64,000 nt of DNA from Actinomycetaceae bacterium TAE3-ERU4 (GTDB lineage Bacteria > Actinomycetota > Actinomycetes > Actinomycetales > Actinomycetaceae): the NCBI GenBank assembly GCA_019218365.1, contig JAHUUJ010000003.1, forward strand, positions 1 to 64,000. Direction: 5' to 3'. A program made the position numbers and the translations under genes. Below, one piece after another: positions 57,502 to 64,000 of this stretch (positions are counted from its first letter, which is position 1; every line of letters starts with the position of its first letter). The notes beneath the pieces were generated by a model, which saw only the letters and a program-made list of their open reading frames with translations, did no database searches and had not been told where the DNA came from.

Positions 57502-58634
57502 GTTCTGAACAAGATAGTTTTCGCGTTGCCTCTGGGATTCCATCGCGCCGCCAAATGCGTGAATCTATGAATAAAAAATCCCGTGTTTCAAGCGTTTTGG
57601 GAACAGATGAAGAAGATACCGCGGCGTCTAATTCACCGGGGGAGCTATTGCAATTCTCGCGTATCTCACAACGTCGTCAACAGGCTTACGCAAAGAATCT
57701 TGAGAGAAACAAAAATTCATATTTAGAAGTTGTTATTAACTTTGTTCGAAAGGGTAACACCTGGAAATATATTTTGGGATTTTTACTTCTCGTTATTTTA
57801 GTAGTAGGAATTTCTTTAGGTGCACTTTTTCTTAAGCGATCTTCTGTTACTCAATCTACACAATCTCAAGTTGGTTTCGTTGCTGAAGGGCGTTTAGGGG
57901 CAACGGTGACTATAAAATTAACTTCGGGAATTAGTAAATTTGATTTGGGGAAGCATCTTTTAATTGAAGGAAAAGGGCCGAAAGTAGATATAGGTTCTCC
58001 GGTGATTGTTCGTCTTTCTAATTTTGATGCTAAGGGAAGAGCAAGTGCTAAGACTCCGGGGGGAGTGCTACTTGTGGGTAAGCTTAGCTCACAATTGGTT
58101 GGACAAACCTTACTTGAAGGATTAAAAGATGTTCGCGAAGGAAGTCGATTAGCCTTTATCTATCGTAAAGCTGGTCCTGATACAACGGTGGAATATGAAC
58201 TTGCGATTGCAGACGTGATGTCTACTATGCCGCAGGGGAAGATTATGCCTAAACCCCAAAATGCTCCTGTCTGGATAAAAACTCCAACGGGTCCTGCCCA
58301 GATTATAGATTTACAGCCTAAGCCTAAAACAGAATCCTGGTCTGCGCTGGTGGTAGAAAGTGATGGGGAACAGGTTCGTAGTGACGATACTGTGATTGGT
58401 CAATATGCAATTTTCAATGCTACTGATGGGAAAGTAATTGAATCCACCTGGGAAGCCGGAGACGGTCCAGTTCGTATTCCTTTGCGTACTACGATGTCTG
58501 CTATAGCTAGTGAATTGGTTGATTCCAAAGTTGGATCACGTTTAATTATTCGAGTGCCGGCAAGCGGCGCTGATGGGAAAAATCCTGTGGTTGTGGTAGT
58601 TGATATCCTAGCCCGGATGAAGAAAGGTATGTAG
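57498..58634 (+). CDS. Membrane-anchored FKBP-like protein (possible prolyl isomerase)
   Basis: The 378-residue protein has a basic, Ser-rich cytoplasmic N-terminus, a membrane segment at about residues 90-112 and an extracytoplasmic part with two FKBP-like halves. Recognisable FKBP elements include SDDTVIGQYAIFNATDG and VGSRLIIRVPASG, but several active-site aromatic positions look changed, so isomerase activity is uncertain. It starts in the pafA stop codon (GTG) and belongs to the same transcript; lgt follows after 4 nt. Similar FKBP genes flank pafA in other actinobacteria. Confidence 0.78.
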   Translation: MSSEQDSFRVASGIPSRRQMRESMNKKSRVSSVLGTDEEDTAASNSPGELLQFSRISQRRQQAYAKNLERNKNSYLEVVINFVRKGNTWKYILGFLLLVILVVGISLGALFLKRSSVTQSTQSQVGFVAEGRLGATVTIKLTSGISKFDLGKHLLIEGKGPKVDIGSPVIVRLSNFDAKGRASAKTPGGVLLVGKLSSQLVGQTLLEGLKDVREGSRLAFIYRKAGPDTTVEYELAIADVMSTMPQGKIMPKPQNAPVWIKTPTGPAQIIDLQPKPKTESWSALVVESDGEQVRSDDTVIGQYAIFNATDGKVIESTWEAGDGPVRIPLRTTMSAIASELVDSKVGSRLIIRVPASGADGKNPVVVVVDILARMKKGM

Positions 58635-58638
58635 GTAA

Positions 58639-59526
58639 ATGACTACACAGACCGTTTTGACCTCTATCCCCAGTCCTGCACAGGGGGTATGGTACTTGGG
58701 GCCACTGCCTATTAGGGCATACGGAATTTTTATTTTAATTGGAATTCTACTTGTGGTGTTTTTCGGTAATCGACGTTATGTCTCTAAAGGTGGAGATCCG
58801 GAACTTATATGGGATGTGGCTATTTGGGCAATTCCTGCCGGAATAATTGGTGGACGTTTATATGAGGTCTTTACTTCACCGTGGAACTATTTTCCCCCGA
58901 CGGGCAATCCATGGCTAATTCCTCAGGTGTGGCTTGGTGGACTTGGAATTATGGGAGCTATTTCGCTGGGGGCCTTAACGGTTTATGCAGTAATGCGTAA
59001 ACGGCATGCCCGGGTTGGTCCTTTCCTTGATGCGCTGGCTCCTATGGTGCTTATAGCTCAGGCCATTGGTCGTTTAGGTAATTACTTTAATCAAGAGCTG
59101 TTTGGCCTTCCCACTACTTTGCCCTGGGGATTAGAAATAGATAAAGCACATCTTCCAGCGGGATATCCCGTAGGCACCTTATTTCATCCCACGTTTTTGT
59201 ATGAACTTATTTGGAATCTTATAGGAGCATTTGTACTAATTTATTTGGGAAAGCGTTTTGTTTTTAAATCAGGGCAGATAGCATTTTTATATCTGGTAGT
59301 TTATGGAGCCGGACGAGCTTGGATTGAAAATGTAAGGATTGATGAGCCGGCGAACTGGATCGGCCCGTTGCGCCTAGCCTCCTGGTTCGCTATAGGCATA
59401 ATGCTTTTTGGTGTGATTGGGTTCCTCTGGGCTAAGAGAGTGGGTGCGCCGGCAAAGCTGACTCTGCAAGAAGTCCACGCCTGGAAAGAACAGGACCGAA
59501 AATCGCTTGAAAATACTAAGAATTAG
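58639..59526 (+). CDS. lgt: Prolipoprotein diacylglyceryl transferase
   Basis: The 295-residue membrane enzyme attaches the lipid to the Cys of lipoproteins, two of which are encoded in this window. It has about seven membrane segments and the family motif GRLGNYFNQELFGLPT. Start is ATG after AGAAAGG. It is the last gene of the trmI-arc-dop-pup-pafA cluster. Confidence 0.94.
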   Translation: MTTQTVLTSIPSPAQGVWYLGPLPIRAYGIFILIGILLVVFFGNRRYVSKGGDPELIWDVAIWAIPAGIIGGRLYEVFTSPWNYFPPTGNPWLIPQVWLGGLGIMGAISLGALTVYAVMRKRHARVGPFLDALAPMVLIAQAIGRLGNYFNQELFGLPTTLPWGLEIDKAHLPAGYPVGTLFHPTFLYELIWNLIGAFVLIYLGKRFVFKSGQIAFLYLVVYGAGRAWIENVRIDEPANWIGPLRLASWFAIGIMLFGVIGFLWAKRVGAPAKLTLQEVHAWKEQDRKSLENTKN

Positions 59527-59545
59527 GACTCGTGTTTATTTCTCT

Positions 59546-59574
59546 TTGACGGAAAAGGGGAGATATTCTAATAA
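59546..59574 (+). promoter_or_regulatory. pyk promoter: TTGACG, 17 bp, TAATAA
   Basis: The -35 TTGACG and -10 TAATAA are separated by 17 bp in the 213-nt gap after lgt. This is the only near-consensus -35/-10 pair found and would give pyk a leader of about 155 nt. No riboswitch fold was recognised in that leader. Confidence 0.5.
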
Positions 59575-59739
59575 AATTTCTACCAAAATGCTCCTAAAAG
59601 AGACTATGTTCACTTTTCTAACTTGTGCTTCTAGGACTAACGCCATGTCTGAAAGTAGTGCTTAGAGTTCATTTTGTTTCTCATAGCGTTTACACTTGAA
59701 TCGATAAATTATTAACAAAAGAAGGATGCCAATACAGCT

Positions 59740-61167
59740 ATGCGTCGCGCGAAGATTGTCTGCACGATAGGTCCCGCTACTGATACCCCCTCGCAAGTCC
59801 AGGCCCTGGTAGATGCAGGAATGGATGTTGCCCGAATTAACCGGAGTCACGGAACTCAGGAAGCTCACGAACAAGTTTATGAAGAAGTACGTCGAGCAGC
59901 TCGGGCTTCAGGGAGAGCAATTGCAGTTTTGGTTGACTTGCAGGGACCCAAGATTCGTCTGGGTAACTTTAAGAATGGGAAGGAACTCCTCGCTGAAGGG
60001 GATACTTTCACTATTACCATTGATGATGTTGAAGGAACTAAAGAACGGGTTGGAACTACTTTTAAGGGACTGCCGGGGGACTGCCGCCCAGGCGATCGCC
60101 TGCTAATTGATGACGGTAACGTTGCCGTCCGCGTGGTGGAAGTTACCGACACTGATGTAGTAACAACTGTTGAGGTAGGCGGATACGTTTCTAACCACAA
60201 GGGTCTTAATCTTCCTGGGGTAGCTGTTTCTGTGCCGGCTCTGTCTGAGAAGGATAAGGAAGATTTACGCTGGGCACTTAATATTGGTGCTGACCTAATC
60301 GCGCTTTCATTTGTCCGTTCTGCCGTGGACATTGAAGATGTCCACCAGATTATGGAAGAGGAAGGGCGTTATGTTCCGGTAATCGCCAAAATTGAAAAAC
60401 CGCAGGCGGTAGAAAATCTACAGGGAATTGTCCAGGCTTTTGACGGGATTATGGTTGCTCGTGGTGACCTGGGTGTGGAAATGCCGCTTGAAGCTGTTCC
60501 GCTAGTGCAAAAGCGCGCTATTGAGTTAGCTCGCCGTGAGGCAAAGCCAGTTATTGTTGCTACGCAGGTGATGGAATCAATGATTCAGAACCCGCGTCCG
60601 ACTCGTGCTGAAGCTTCTGACTGTGCAAATGCTATTCTCGATGGGGCTGATGCTGTAATGCTTTCGGGAGAGACCTCGGTTGGAGCATATCCTATTGAGG
60701 CGGTTCGTACCATGGCGCGAATTATTGAAAATGTTGAGGAAAATGGTGGTGAACGAATTGCTCCATTGGGCGCCTTTGTTCATTCCCGCGCCGGGGTTAT
60801 TACCCATGCAGCCTCGCAGATTGCAGAGATGATGGACGTTAAATTTGTGGTTACCTTTACGCAGTCGGGAACTACTTCTAAGCTGATGTCGCGTTTGCGT
60901 TCTCCTATTCCTTTGCTTGCTTTTACCCCTCTTGAATCAACGCGTAACACCCTTGCTCTTTCGTGGGGTGTTGAGACTTACCGAGTCCCTGAGGTTAAAC
61001 ACACCGATGACATGGTTTGGCAGGTGGACCAGGTTTTGCAAGCAACTCACTTAGCTGATCCAGGAGACCAGATTGTAATCGTAGCGGGTATGCCTCCGGG
61101 TACCTCTGGGTCTACTAACTCAATTCGTGTTCACACGATTGGGGATGACGTAGACTACATGCGTTAA
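59740..61167 (+). CDS. pyk: Pyruvate kinase
   Basis: The 475-residue enzyme makes pyruvate and ATP from phosphoenolpyruvate. It has RRAKIVCTIGPATDTP at the N-terminus, the VARINRSHG motif, IAKIEKPQAVENL (catalytic Lys) and MVARGDLGVE. Length and motifs are normal. The ribosome site AGAAGGA is rather far (about 13 nt) from the ATG. A strong terminator follows. Confidence 0.96.
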   Translation: MRRAKIVCTIGPATDTPSQVQALVDAGMDVARINRSHGTQEAHEQVYEEVRRAARASGRAIAVLVDLQGPKIRLGNFKNGKELLAEGDTFTITIDDVEGTKERVGTTFKGLPGDCRPGDRLLIDDGNVAVRVVEVTDTDVVTTVEVGGYVSNHKGLNLPGVAVSVPALSEKDKEDLRWALNIGADLIALSFVRSAVDIEDVHQIMEEEGRYVPVIAKIEKPQAVENLQGIVQAFDGIMVARGDLGVEMPLEAVPLVQKRAIELARREAKPVIVATQVMESMIQNPRPTRAEASDCANAILDGADAVMLSGETSVGAYPIEAVRTMARIIENVEENGGERIAPLGAFVHSRAGVITHAASQIAEMMDVKFVVTFTQSGTTSKLMSRLRSPIPLLAFTPLESTRNTLALSWGVETYRVPEVKHTDDMVWQVDQVLQATHLADPGDQIVIVAGMPPGTSGSTNSIRVHTIGDDVDYMR

Positions 61168-61184
61168 TAGTATTAGTCTAAGAA

Positions 61185-61231
61185 AAGCGGCGACAGAATT
61201 ATAATTCTGTCGCCGCTTGCTATATATTTTT
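61185..61231 (+). terminator. pyk terminator
   Basis: A 15-bp perfect stem AAGCGGCGACAGAAT / ATTCTGTCGCCGCTT with a 4-nt loop, then an A/T-rich tail ending in five T. Confidence 0.92.
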
Positions 61232-61365
61232 ATATCTGTTATTCTGTAGTACTTGGTCATAAGCACAAAGCTTCATTTCACTGGCCAAATCCAACCGTGC
61301 GGTTGTAAGTGATTAATTTGCGTAGCAGCAAAATCACAATCCAGGAATTTTAAGAGGAGAAGTAT

Positions 61366-61566
61366 ATGGAAAAATTAATTAGTGTGAGGGATGTAAATCG
61401 TAGTTTTGAAGCGCATAATCTAAATGAAGATGTACTGGTAGAGGCTGTTCGCCCCTGGTTTACGGATATTCAGGGAGAAGATGTAAAAAATGCGCTAGAT
61501 AGCTTGGCTAAGCCCGCTAAGCGTCAAGAAGCGATGCGTTTCCTTGGAGTTGAATACATTCGCTAA
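61366..61566 (+). CDS. 66-residue hypothetical protein
   Basis: The protein starts MEKLISVRDVNRSF and looks alpha-helical with an even charge balance; no domain recognised. Very good ribosome site (AGAGGAGAAG) before the ATG, its own upstream gap of about 135 nt and its own terminator show that it is a real, separately transcribed gene. Role unknown. Confidence 0.7.
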   Translation: MEKLISVRDVNRSFEAHNLNEDVLVEAVRPWFTDIQGEDVKNALDSLAKPAKRQEAMRFLGVEYIR

Positions 61567-61577
61567 TCTTGAAGAAG

Positions 61578-61613
61578 AATGACCTACAGAAGCAAATCTG
61601 TAGGTCATTTGTG
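61578..61613 (+). terminator. terminator of the 66-residue gene
   Basis: A 13-bp stem AATGACCTACAGA / TCTGTAGGTCATT with a 6-nt loop, 11 nt after the stop codon; the tail is only weakly T-rich. Confidence 0.8.
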
Positions 61614-61641
61614 TATGTAAAATTTTTGGAAGAAGATAAAG

Positions 61642-61664
61642 AAAAAAGCCCGCCTTGCGGGCTT
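61642..61664 (-). terminator. terminator of the minus-strand tRNA gene
   Basis: Read on the minus strand, the stem AAGCCCGC / GCGGGCTT with a 3-nt loop is followed by a run of T. Confidence 0.88.
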
Positions 61665-61682
61665 CTATCTTCATTTTTAGAG

Positions 61683-61756
61683 TACCCCGGGTGGGATTCG
61701 AACCCACAACCTGCCGAGTTTGAGTCGACCGCCTCTACCAGTTGGGCTACCAGGGC
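61683..61756 (-). tRNA. tRNA with CAA anticodon (Leu), short variable loop
   Basis: This 74-nt cloverleaf starts GCCCTGG (acceptor) and ends CCGGGGT plus discriminator A. The anticodon stem GTCGA/TCGGC carries the loop CTCAAAC, giving anticodon CAA (Leu UUG). The T arm is GTGGG-TTCGAAT-CCCAC. The variable loop has only 5 nt (AGGTT), whereas bacterial Leu tRNAs have a long class II arm. A G1-U72 pair is present. I recall a 74-nt tRNA-Leu(CAA) gene near the same regulator in mycobacteria. It lies upstream of and divergent from the ANTAR regulator gene. Confidence 0.85.
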
Positions 61757-61897
61757 TTTCCGTTGTGTAACGGAGCAAGAAAAGTATAGGCAGAATATTT
61801 CAGGGATGCAAATTATCTAGGGATGCTGCAGAAAAAATGTGTCCTATCTGCCTAGATAACTATATTATTCCTTAGCTATTTGTTAAGAAGAGGGTAA

Positions 61898-61903
61898 TAT
61901 AAT
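61898..61903 (+). promoter_or_regulatory. -10 hexamer TATAAT, leaderless ANTAR regulator
   Basis: Consensus TATAAT, 6 nt (GAAGAT), then the ATG at 61910. An earlier ATG at 61902 meets a stop after two codons. Confidence 0.65.
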
Positions 61904-61909
61904 GAAGAT

Positions 61910-62512
61910 ATGAGCATAAACAATGAAGACGCCGTTCGGGGTGAACGTATTTTAGTGGCTGAGGATGAAGCCTTAATCCGCATGGATATTGTAGAGACAC
62001 TTACCGGTGCTGGGTATGAGGTGGTAGCTGAGTGTGCAGATGGTGAGGAGGCCATTCAGAAGGCTCTTGAGCTAGAACCGGATTTGTGCATTCTTGATGT
62101 CAAGATGCCTAAGGTAGATGGAATTTCTGCTGCTGAGAAAATTATGGCCGAAATTGACTGTGCGGTGGTTATGCTAACTGCTTTCTCTCAGGAAGAGCTA
62201 GTTTCTCGTGCTGTTGAAGCTGGGGCTATGGCCTATCTAGTTAAGCCGTTTACTCCTAATGATTTACTGCCGCAGGTGCGAGTTGCTCTCTCTCGTCAGG
62301 CTGAAATGTTGGCTTTGGAAGATGAAATTGCGAATCTTACTGAACGTTTTGAGACTCGAAAGCGAGTTGACCGAGCGAAGGGTTTGTTGATGAAGCAGAT
62401 GGGGCTGTCTGAACCGGAGGCATTTCGTTGGATTCAAAAAACTTCTATGAATCGACGTCTTTCCATGCGTGAGGTCGCTGATGCGGTAATCGATCAGGTG
62501 GGCGAAGAGTAA
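61910..62512 (+). CDS. pdtaR: ANTAR-domain response regulator (PdtaR-like)
   Basis: The 200-residue protein has an N-terminal receiver domain (VAEDEALIRMD, phosphoacceptor Asp in CILDVKMPKVDG, Thr in MLTAF, Lys in YLVKPF), a short coiled linker and a C-terminal ANTAR RNA-binding domain (KRVDRAKGLLMKQMGLSEPEAF). Its homologue in mycobacteria (Rv1626) is an orphan-type regulator that acts on RNA antitermination. No partner kinase is adjacent. A strong bidirectional terminator follows. Confidence 0.94.
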   Translation: MSINNEDAVRGERILVAEDEALIRMDIVETLTGAGYEVVAECADGEEAIQKALELEPDLCILDVKMPKVDGISAAEKIMAEIDCAVVMLTAFSQEELVSRAVEAGAMAYLVKPFTPNDLLPQVRVALSRQAEMLALEDEIANLTERFETRKRVDRAKGLLMKQMGLSEPEAFRWIQKTSMNRRLSMREVADAVIDQVGEE

Positions 62513-62522
62513 AGAGTTTCTG

Positions 62523-62556
62523 GTTTGGGCCCCTCGAATATTCGAGGGGCCCAAAC
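62523..62556. terminator. bidirectional terminator, 34-bp perfect palindrome
   Basis: A perfect palindrome with 17-nt arms (starts GTTTGGGCCCCTCGAA) and no spare loop bases lies between the convergent pdtaR and thioesterase genes. A/T at the outer ends gives only a short U-tract on each side. Confidence 0.88.
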
Positions 62557-62558
62557 TG

Positions 62559-62969
62559 CTAATTTCTGCTTTCGAGCAGGGCGCATCTTAAAGTTGCATG
62601 CGCGGTTAATATCTGTTGTTCATTGTAAATTTCGATTAAATAAACAGCAGAGGTTCTTCCTGTATGCAGGGATTTTGCTTGGGCGGTTACAGTGCCGGAA
62701 GTGACAGAGTGTAAATGAGAGATAGATAGTTCGGTTCCAACTGCTATCTTCCCAAGCTTGTGAGCGTGTATTGTGGCGCAGGCGGATCCTATTGTTTCCG
62801 CTAACACTGCAGAAGCGCCACCATGAAGTATTCCAAAAGGTTGGGTATTGCCTTCAACTGGCATTGTAGCTGTTGCATTTTCTGCACTGTAATCAAGTAT
62901 CTGAATTCCCATTTTCTTGATTAGGGAATTATTCGATGGATTCTCAATCATTTCTTTAAGATTCTGCAT
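62559..62969 (-). CDS. PaaI-type hotdog thioesterase
   Basis: The 136-residue single hotdog-domain protein has the typical FGILHGGASAVLAETIGS motif with the active-site region HGG and the Glu/Asn after it. It hydrolyses acyl-CoA, possibly phenylacetyl- or 1,4-dihydroxy-2-naphthoyl-CoA; substrate not decidable. The start at 62969 has a TATCCT -10 box 6 nt upstream and no ribosome site. Monocistronic. Confidence 0.9.
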   Translation of the reverse strand: MQNLKEMIENPSNNSLIKKMGIQILDYSAENATATMPVEGNTQPFGILHGGASAVLAETIGSACATIHAHKLGKIAVGTELSISHLHSVTSGTVTAQAKSLHTGRTSAVYLIEIYNEQQILTAHATLRCALLESRN

Positions 62970-62975
62970 GTTTTA

Positions 62976-62981
62976 AGGATA
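62976..62981 (-). promoter_or_regulatory. -10 hexamer TATCCT, leaderless thioesterase gene
   Basis: On the minus strand TATCCT is followed by TAAAAC (6 nt) and the ATG of the thioesterase. Confidence 0.55.
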
Positions 62982-63058
62982 ACTTAAAACCCTATTTACT
63001 TTAAAAGACTAAAAGTCAGTAAAGGTCTTGTGAGTTATATTATAAAATGCTTTTGGTA

Positions 63059-63074
63059 TTGCAATGTAATGCAA
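63059..63074. promoter_or_regulatory. possible operator: TTGCA-N6-TGCAA
   Basis: An inverted repeat TTGCAATGTAATGCAA lies in the 183-nt gap before the peptide-binding protein gene, about 78 nt upstream of its ATG and 12 nt after an A/T-rich TATAAA stretch. It could bind a dimeric regulator; no factor is known. Confidence 0.3.
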
Positions 63075-63152
63075 AGTAAAAGTAAAATAATTTACATTCT
63101 GGGATTAAGACAATTCTCAATGGGAGTATTGCGTCCCTAATGGAGGTAACCA

Positions 63153-64000
63153 ATGAAAACTCGTCGTTTCACCTATTTTGCTGCAGCTACACTTGCTGGG
63201 GCGTTGATGCTGACCGGTTGTTCTTCTTCCGGATCTGCTAGCTCCGAGGCAAAGTATGTCTCAGTAAATGGTAGTGAACCAGAAAACCCACTGCTTCCTG
63301 GCGTTACCAATGAAACTGGTGGTGGAAAGATTCTCGCTCTGATTAACTCCGGGCTGGTTTATTACGATGCCAAGGGTGAATCACACAACGAGCTGGCTGA
63401 ATCCATTAAGACTGATGATGCGCAGAACTACACCATTACCCTGAAGAAGGGAATGAAGTTCTCTGATGGTACTGAGGTAAAGGCAAAGAACTTCGTAGAT
63501 GCGTGGCAGTACATCGTAAAGAACAGTCAGCGTCAGTCATTCTTCTTTGAGAGCATCGACGGCTTCAAAGAAGGTGCTGAAATGTCTGGTTTGTCTGCAG
63601 ACGGCGACTACGTAATTAAGGTAAAGCTGGCTCAGCCGGAAGCCGACTGGCCGCTGCGTTTGGGATACTCGGCTTTCTCTCCAATGCCTGATAAGTTCTT
63701 TGCCGACCCCAAGGCTTATGGTGAGAACCCGCTTTCTTCCGGTCCTTATAAGCTGAGCGAATGGAACCACAACCAGGATGTGACCTTGGTTCCTAACGAG
63801 TCTTATGTAGGTGACCGTAAAGCTCAGAATGACGGTGTAAAGATTCGCTTTATTGCCCAGCTTGATGCTGCATATAACGAGCTTCTTTCGGATAACCTGG
63901 ACATTCTAGACGCTATCCCTGACAGTGCTTTTGGTGACTACCAGAAGACTTTGGGGGACCGTGCGGTCAACAAGCCTGCTGCTATCTTCCAGTCTTTCAC
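63153..64000 (+). CDS. Peptide ABC transporter substrate-binding lipoprotein (3' partial)
   Basis: The frame is open to the window end (282 codons seen). It starts MKTRRFTYFAAATLAG with a lipobox LTGC (lipidated Cys about residue 24), then the SBP_bac_5 domain of OppA/DppA proteins: NPLLPGVTNETGGGKIL, FSDGTEVKAKNFVDAW, NPLSSGPYKLSEW. Strong ribosome site GGAGGTAACC before the ATG at 63153. Permease and ATPase genes probably follow outside the window. The signal peptide depends on Lgt, encoded in this window. Confidence 0.92.
   Translation, partial: MKTRRFTYFAAATLAGALMLTGCSSSGSASSEAKYVSVNGSEPENPLLPGVTNETGGGKILALINSGLVYYDAKGESHNELAESIKTDDAQNYTITLKKGMKFSDGTEVKAKNFVDAWQYIVKNSQRQSFFFESIDGFKEGAEMSGLSADGDYVIKVKLAQPEADWPLRLGYSAFSPMPDKFFADPKAYGENPLSSGPYKLSEWNHNQDVTLVPNESYVGDRKAQNDGVKIRFIAQLDAAYNELLSDNLDILDAIPDSAFGDYQKTLGDRAVNKPAAIFQSF

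Overview
The window is a stretch of actinobacterial chromosome of moderate G+C (roughly 45-50% by eye). The gene sets and orders are those of Actinobacteria: the tlyA-nadK-recN-pyrG block, a SufR-led suf operon, divergent glgC/glgM, glnA2-glnE, a sucB-lpd-pepA block, the pupylation genes, and pyk with an ANTAR regulator. The modest G+C and the absence of 20S proteasome genes from the pup locus would fit a host-associated Actinomycetaceae-like lineage, but the genus cannot be read from the sequence alone. I saw no prophage, insertion sequence, CRISPR array or obvious foreign island. Almost all of it is tightly packed core genome.

Layout. Bases 3-10269 are a dense run: a 5'-truncated TPR-like/HAD fusion with an Arg/Gly/Asp repeat region, a 58-residue protein, tlyA, nadK, recN, steA-like, mctB/steB-like, a terminator, pyrG and a Nudix hydrolase. 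Bases 10386-17052 are the Fe-S assembly operon sufR-B-D-Rieske-C-S-U-T. Bases 17049-24846 hold an acyl-CoA synthetase, an ABC-F ATPase, sixA, the divergent glycogen genes, an ABC ATPase and an NfeD protein, followed by an SPFH protein (to 25798). Bases 25865-30144 are glnA2-glnE, followed by a minus-strand polar amino-acid ABC importer, a DUF4191 membrane protein and a plus-strand kinase-like membrane protein. Bases 35096-40918 (minus) carry the 2-oxoacid dehydrogenase E2 and E3 genes, leucyl aminopeptidase, trmL and a PEBP protein. Then come tdk with an SNF2 helicase, an AI-2E-type transporter, tRNA-Leu(GAG), a GNAT-MazG fusion, a flavin oxidoreductase, a hyperacidic protein, uppP, a HAD phosphatase and a RecB-like nuclease. 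Bases 51786-59526 are a translationally coupled cluster trmI-arc-dop-pup-pafA-FKBP-like-lgt. The end holds pyk, a 66-residue gene, an unusual tRNA with a CAA anticodon, the ANTAR regulator, a hotdog thioesterase and the start of an oligopeptide-binding lipoprotein.

How the genes work together. The suf operon is a self-contained Fe-S factory under a probable Fe-S-sensing repressor. GlnA2/GlnE and the amino-acid importer form a nitrogen block. The pupylation cluster encodes tagging (PafA, Pup), Pup deamidation/depupylation (Dop) and the unfoldase ring (ARC), but prcB/prcA are missing between pup and pafA and ARC lacks the C-terminal proteasome-docking tail. This looks like pupylation without a proteasome.

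The most notable items are: (1) the proteasome-less pup locus; (2) a recurring promoter layout in which a TANNNT -10 hexamer lies exactly 6 nt before the start codon of at least eight genes, pointing to widespread leaderless transcripts; (3) a 99-bp coding tandem repeat encoding Arg/Gly/Asp-rich units in a TPR-HAD fusion; (4) a GNAT-MazG fusion; (5) a 74-nt CAA-anticodon tRNA with a short variable loop; (6) three convergent gene pairs that end in the same overlapping TTAG; (7) a degenerate membrane kinase.
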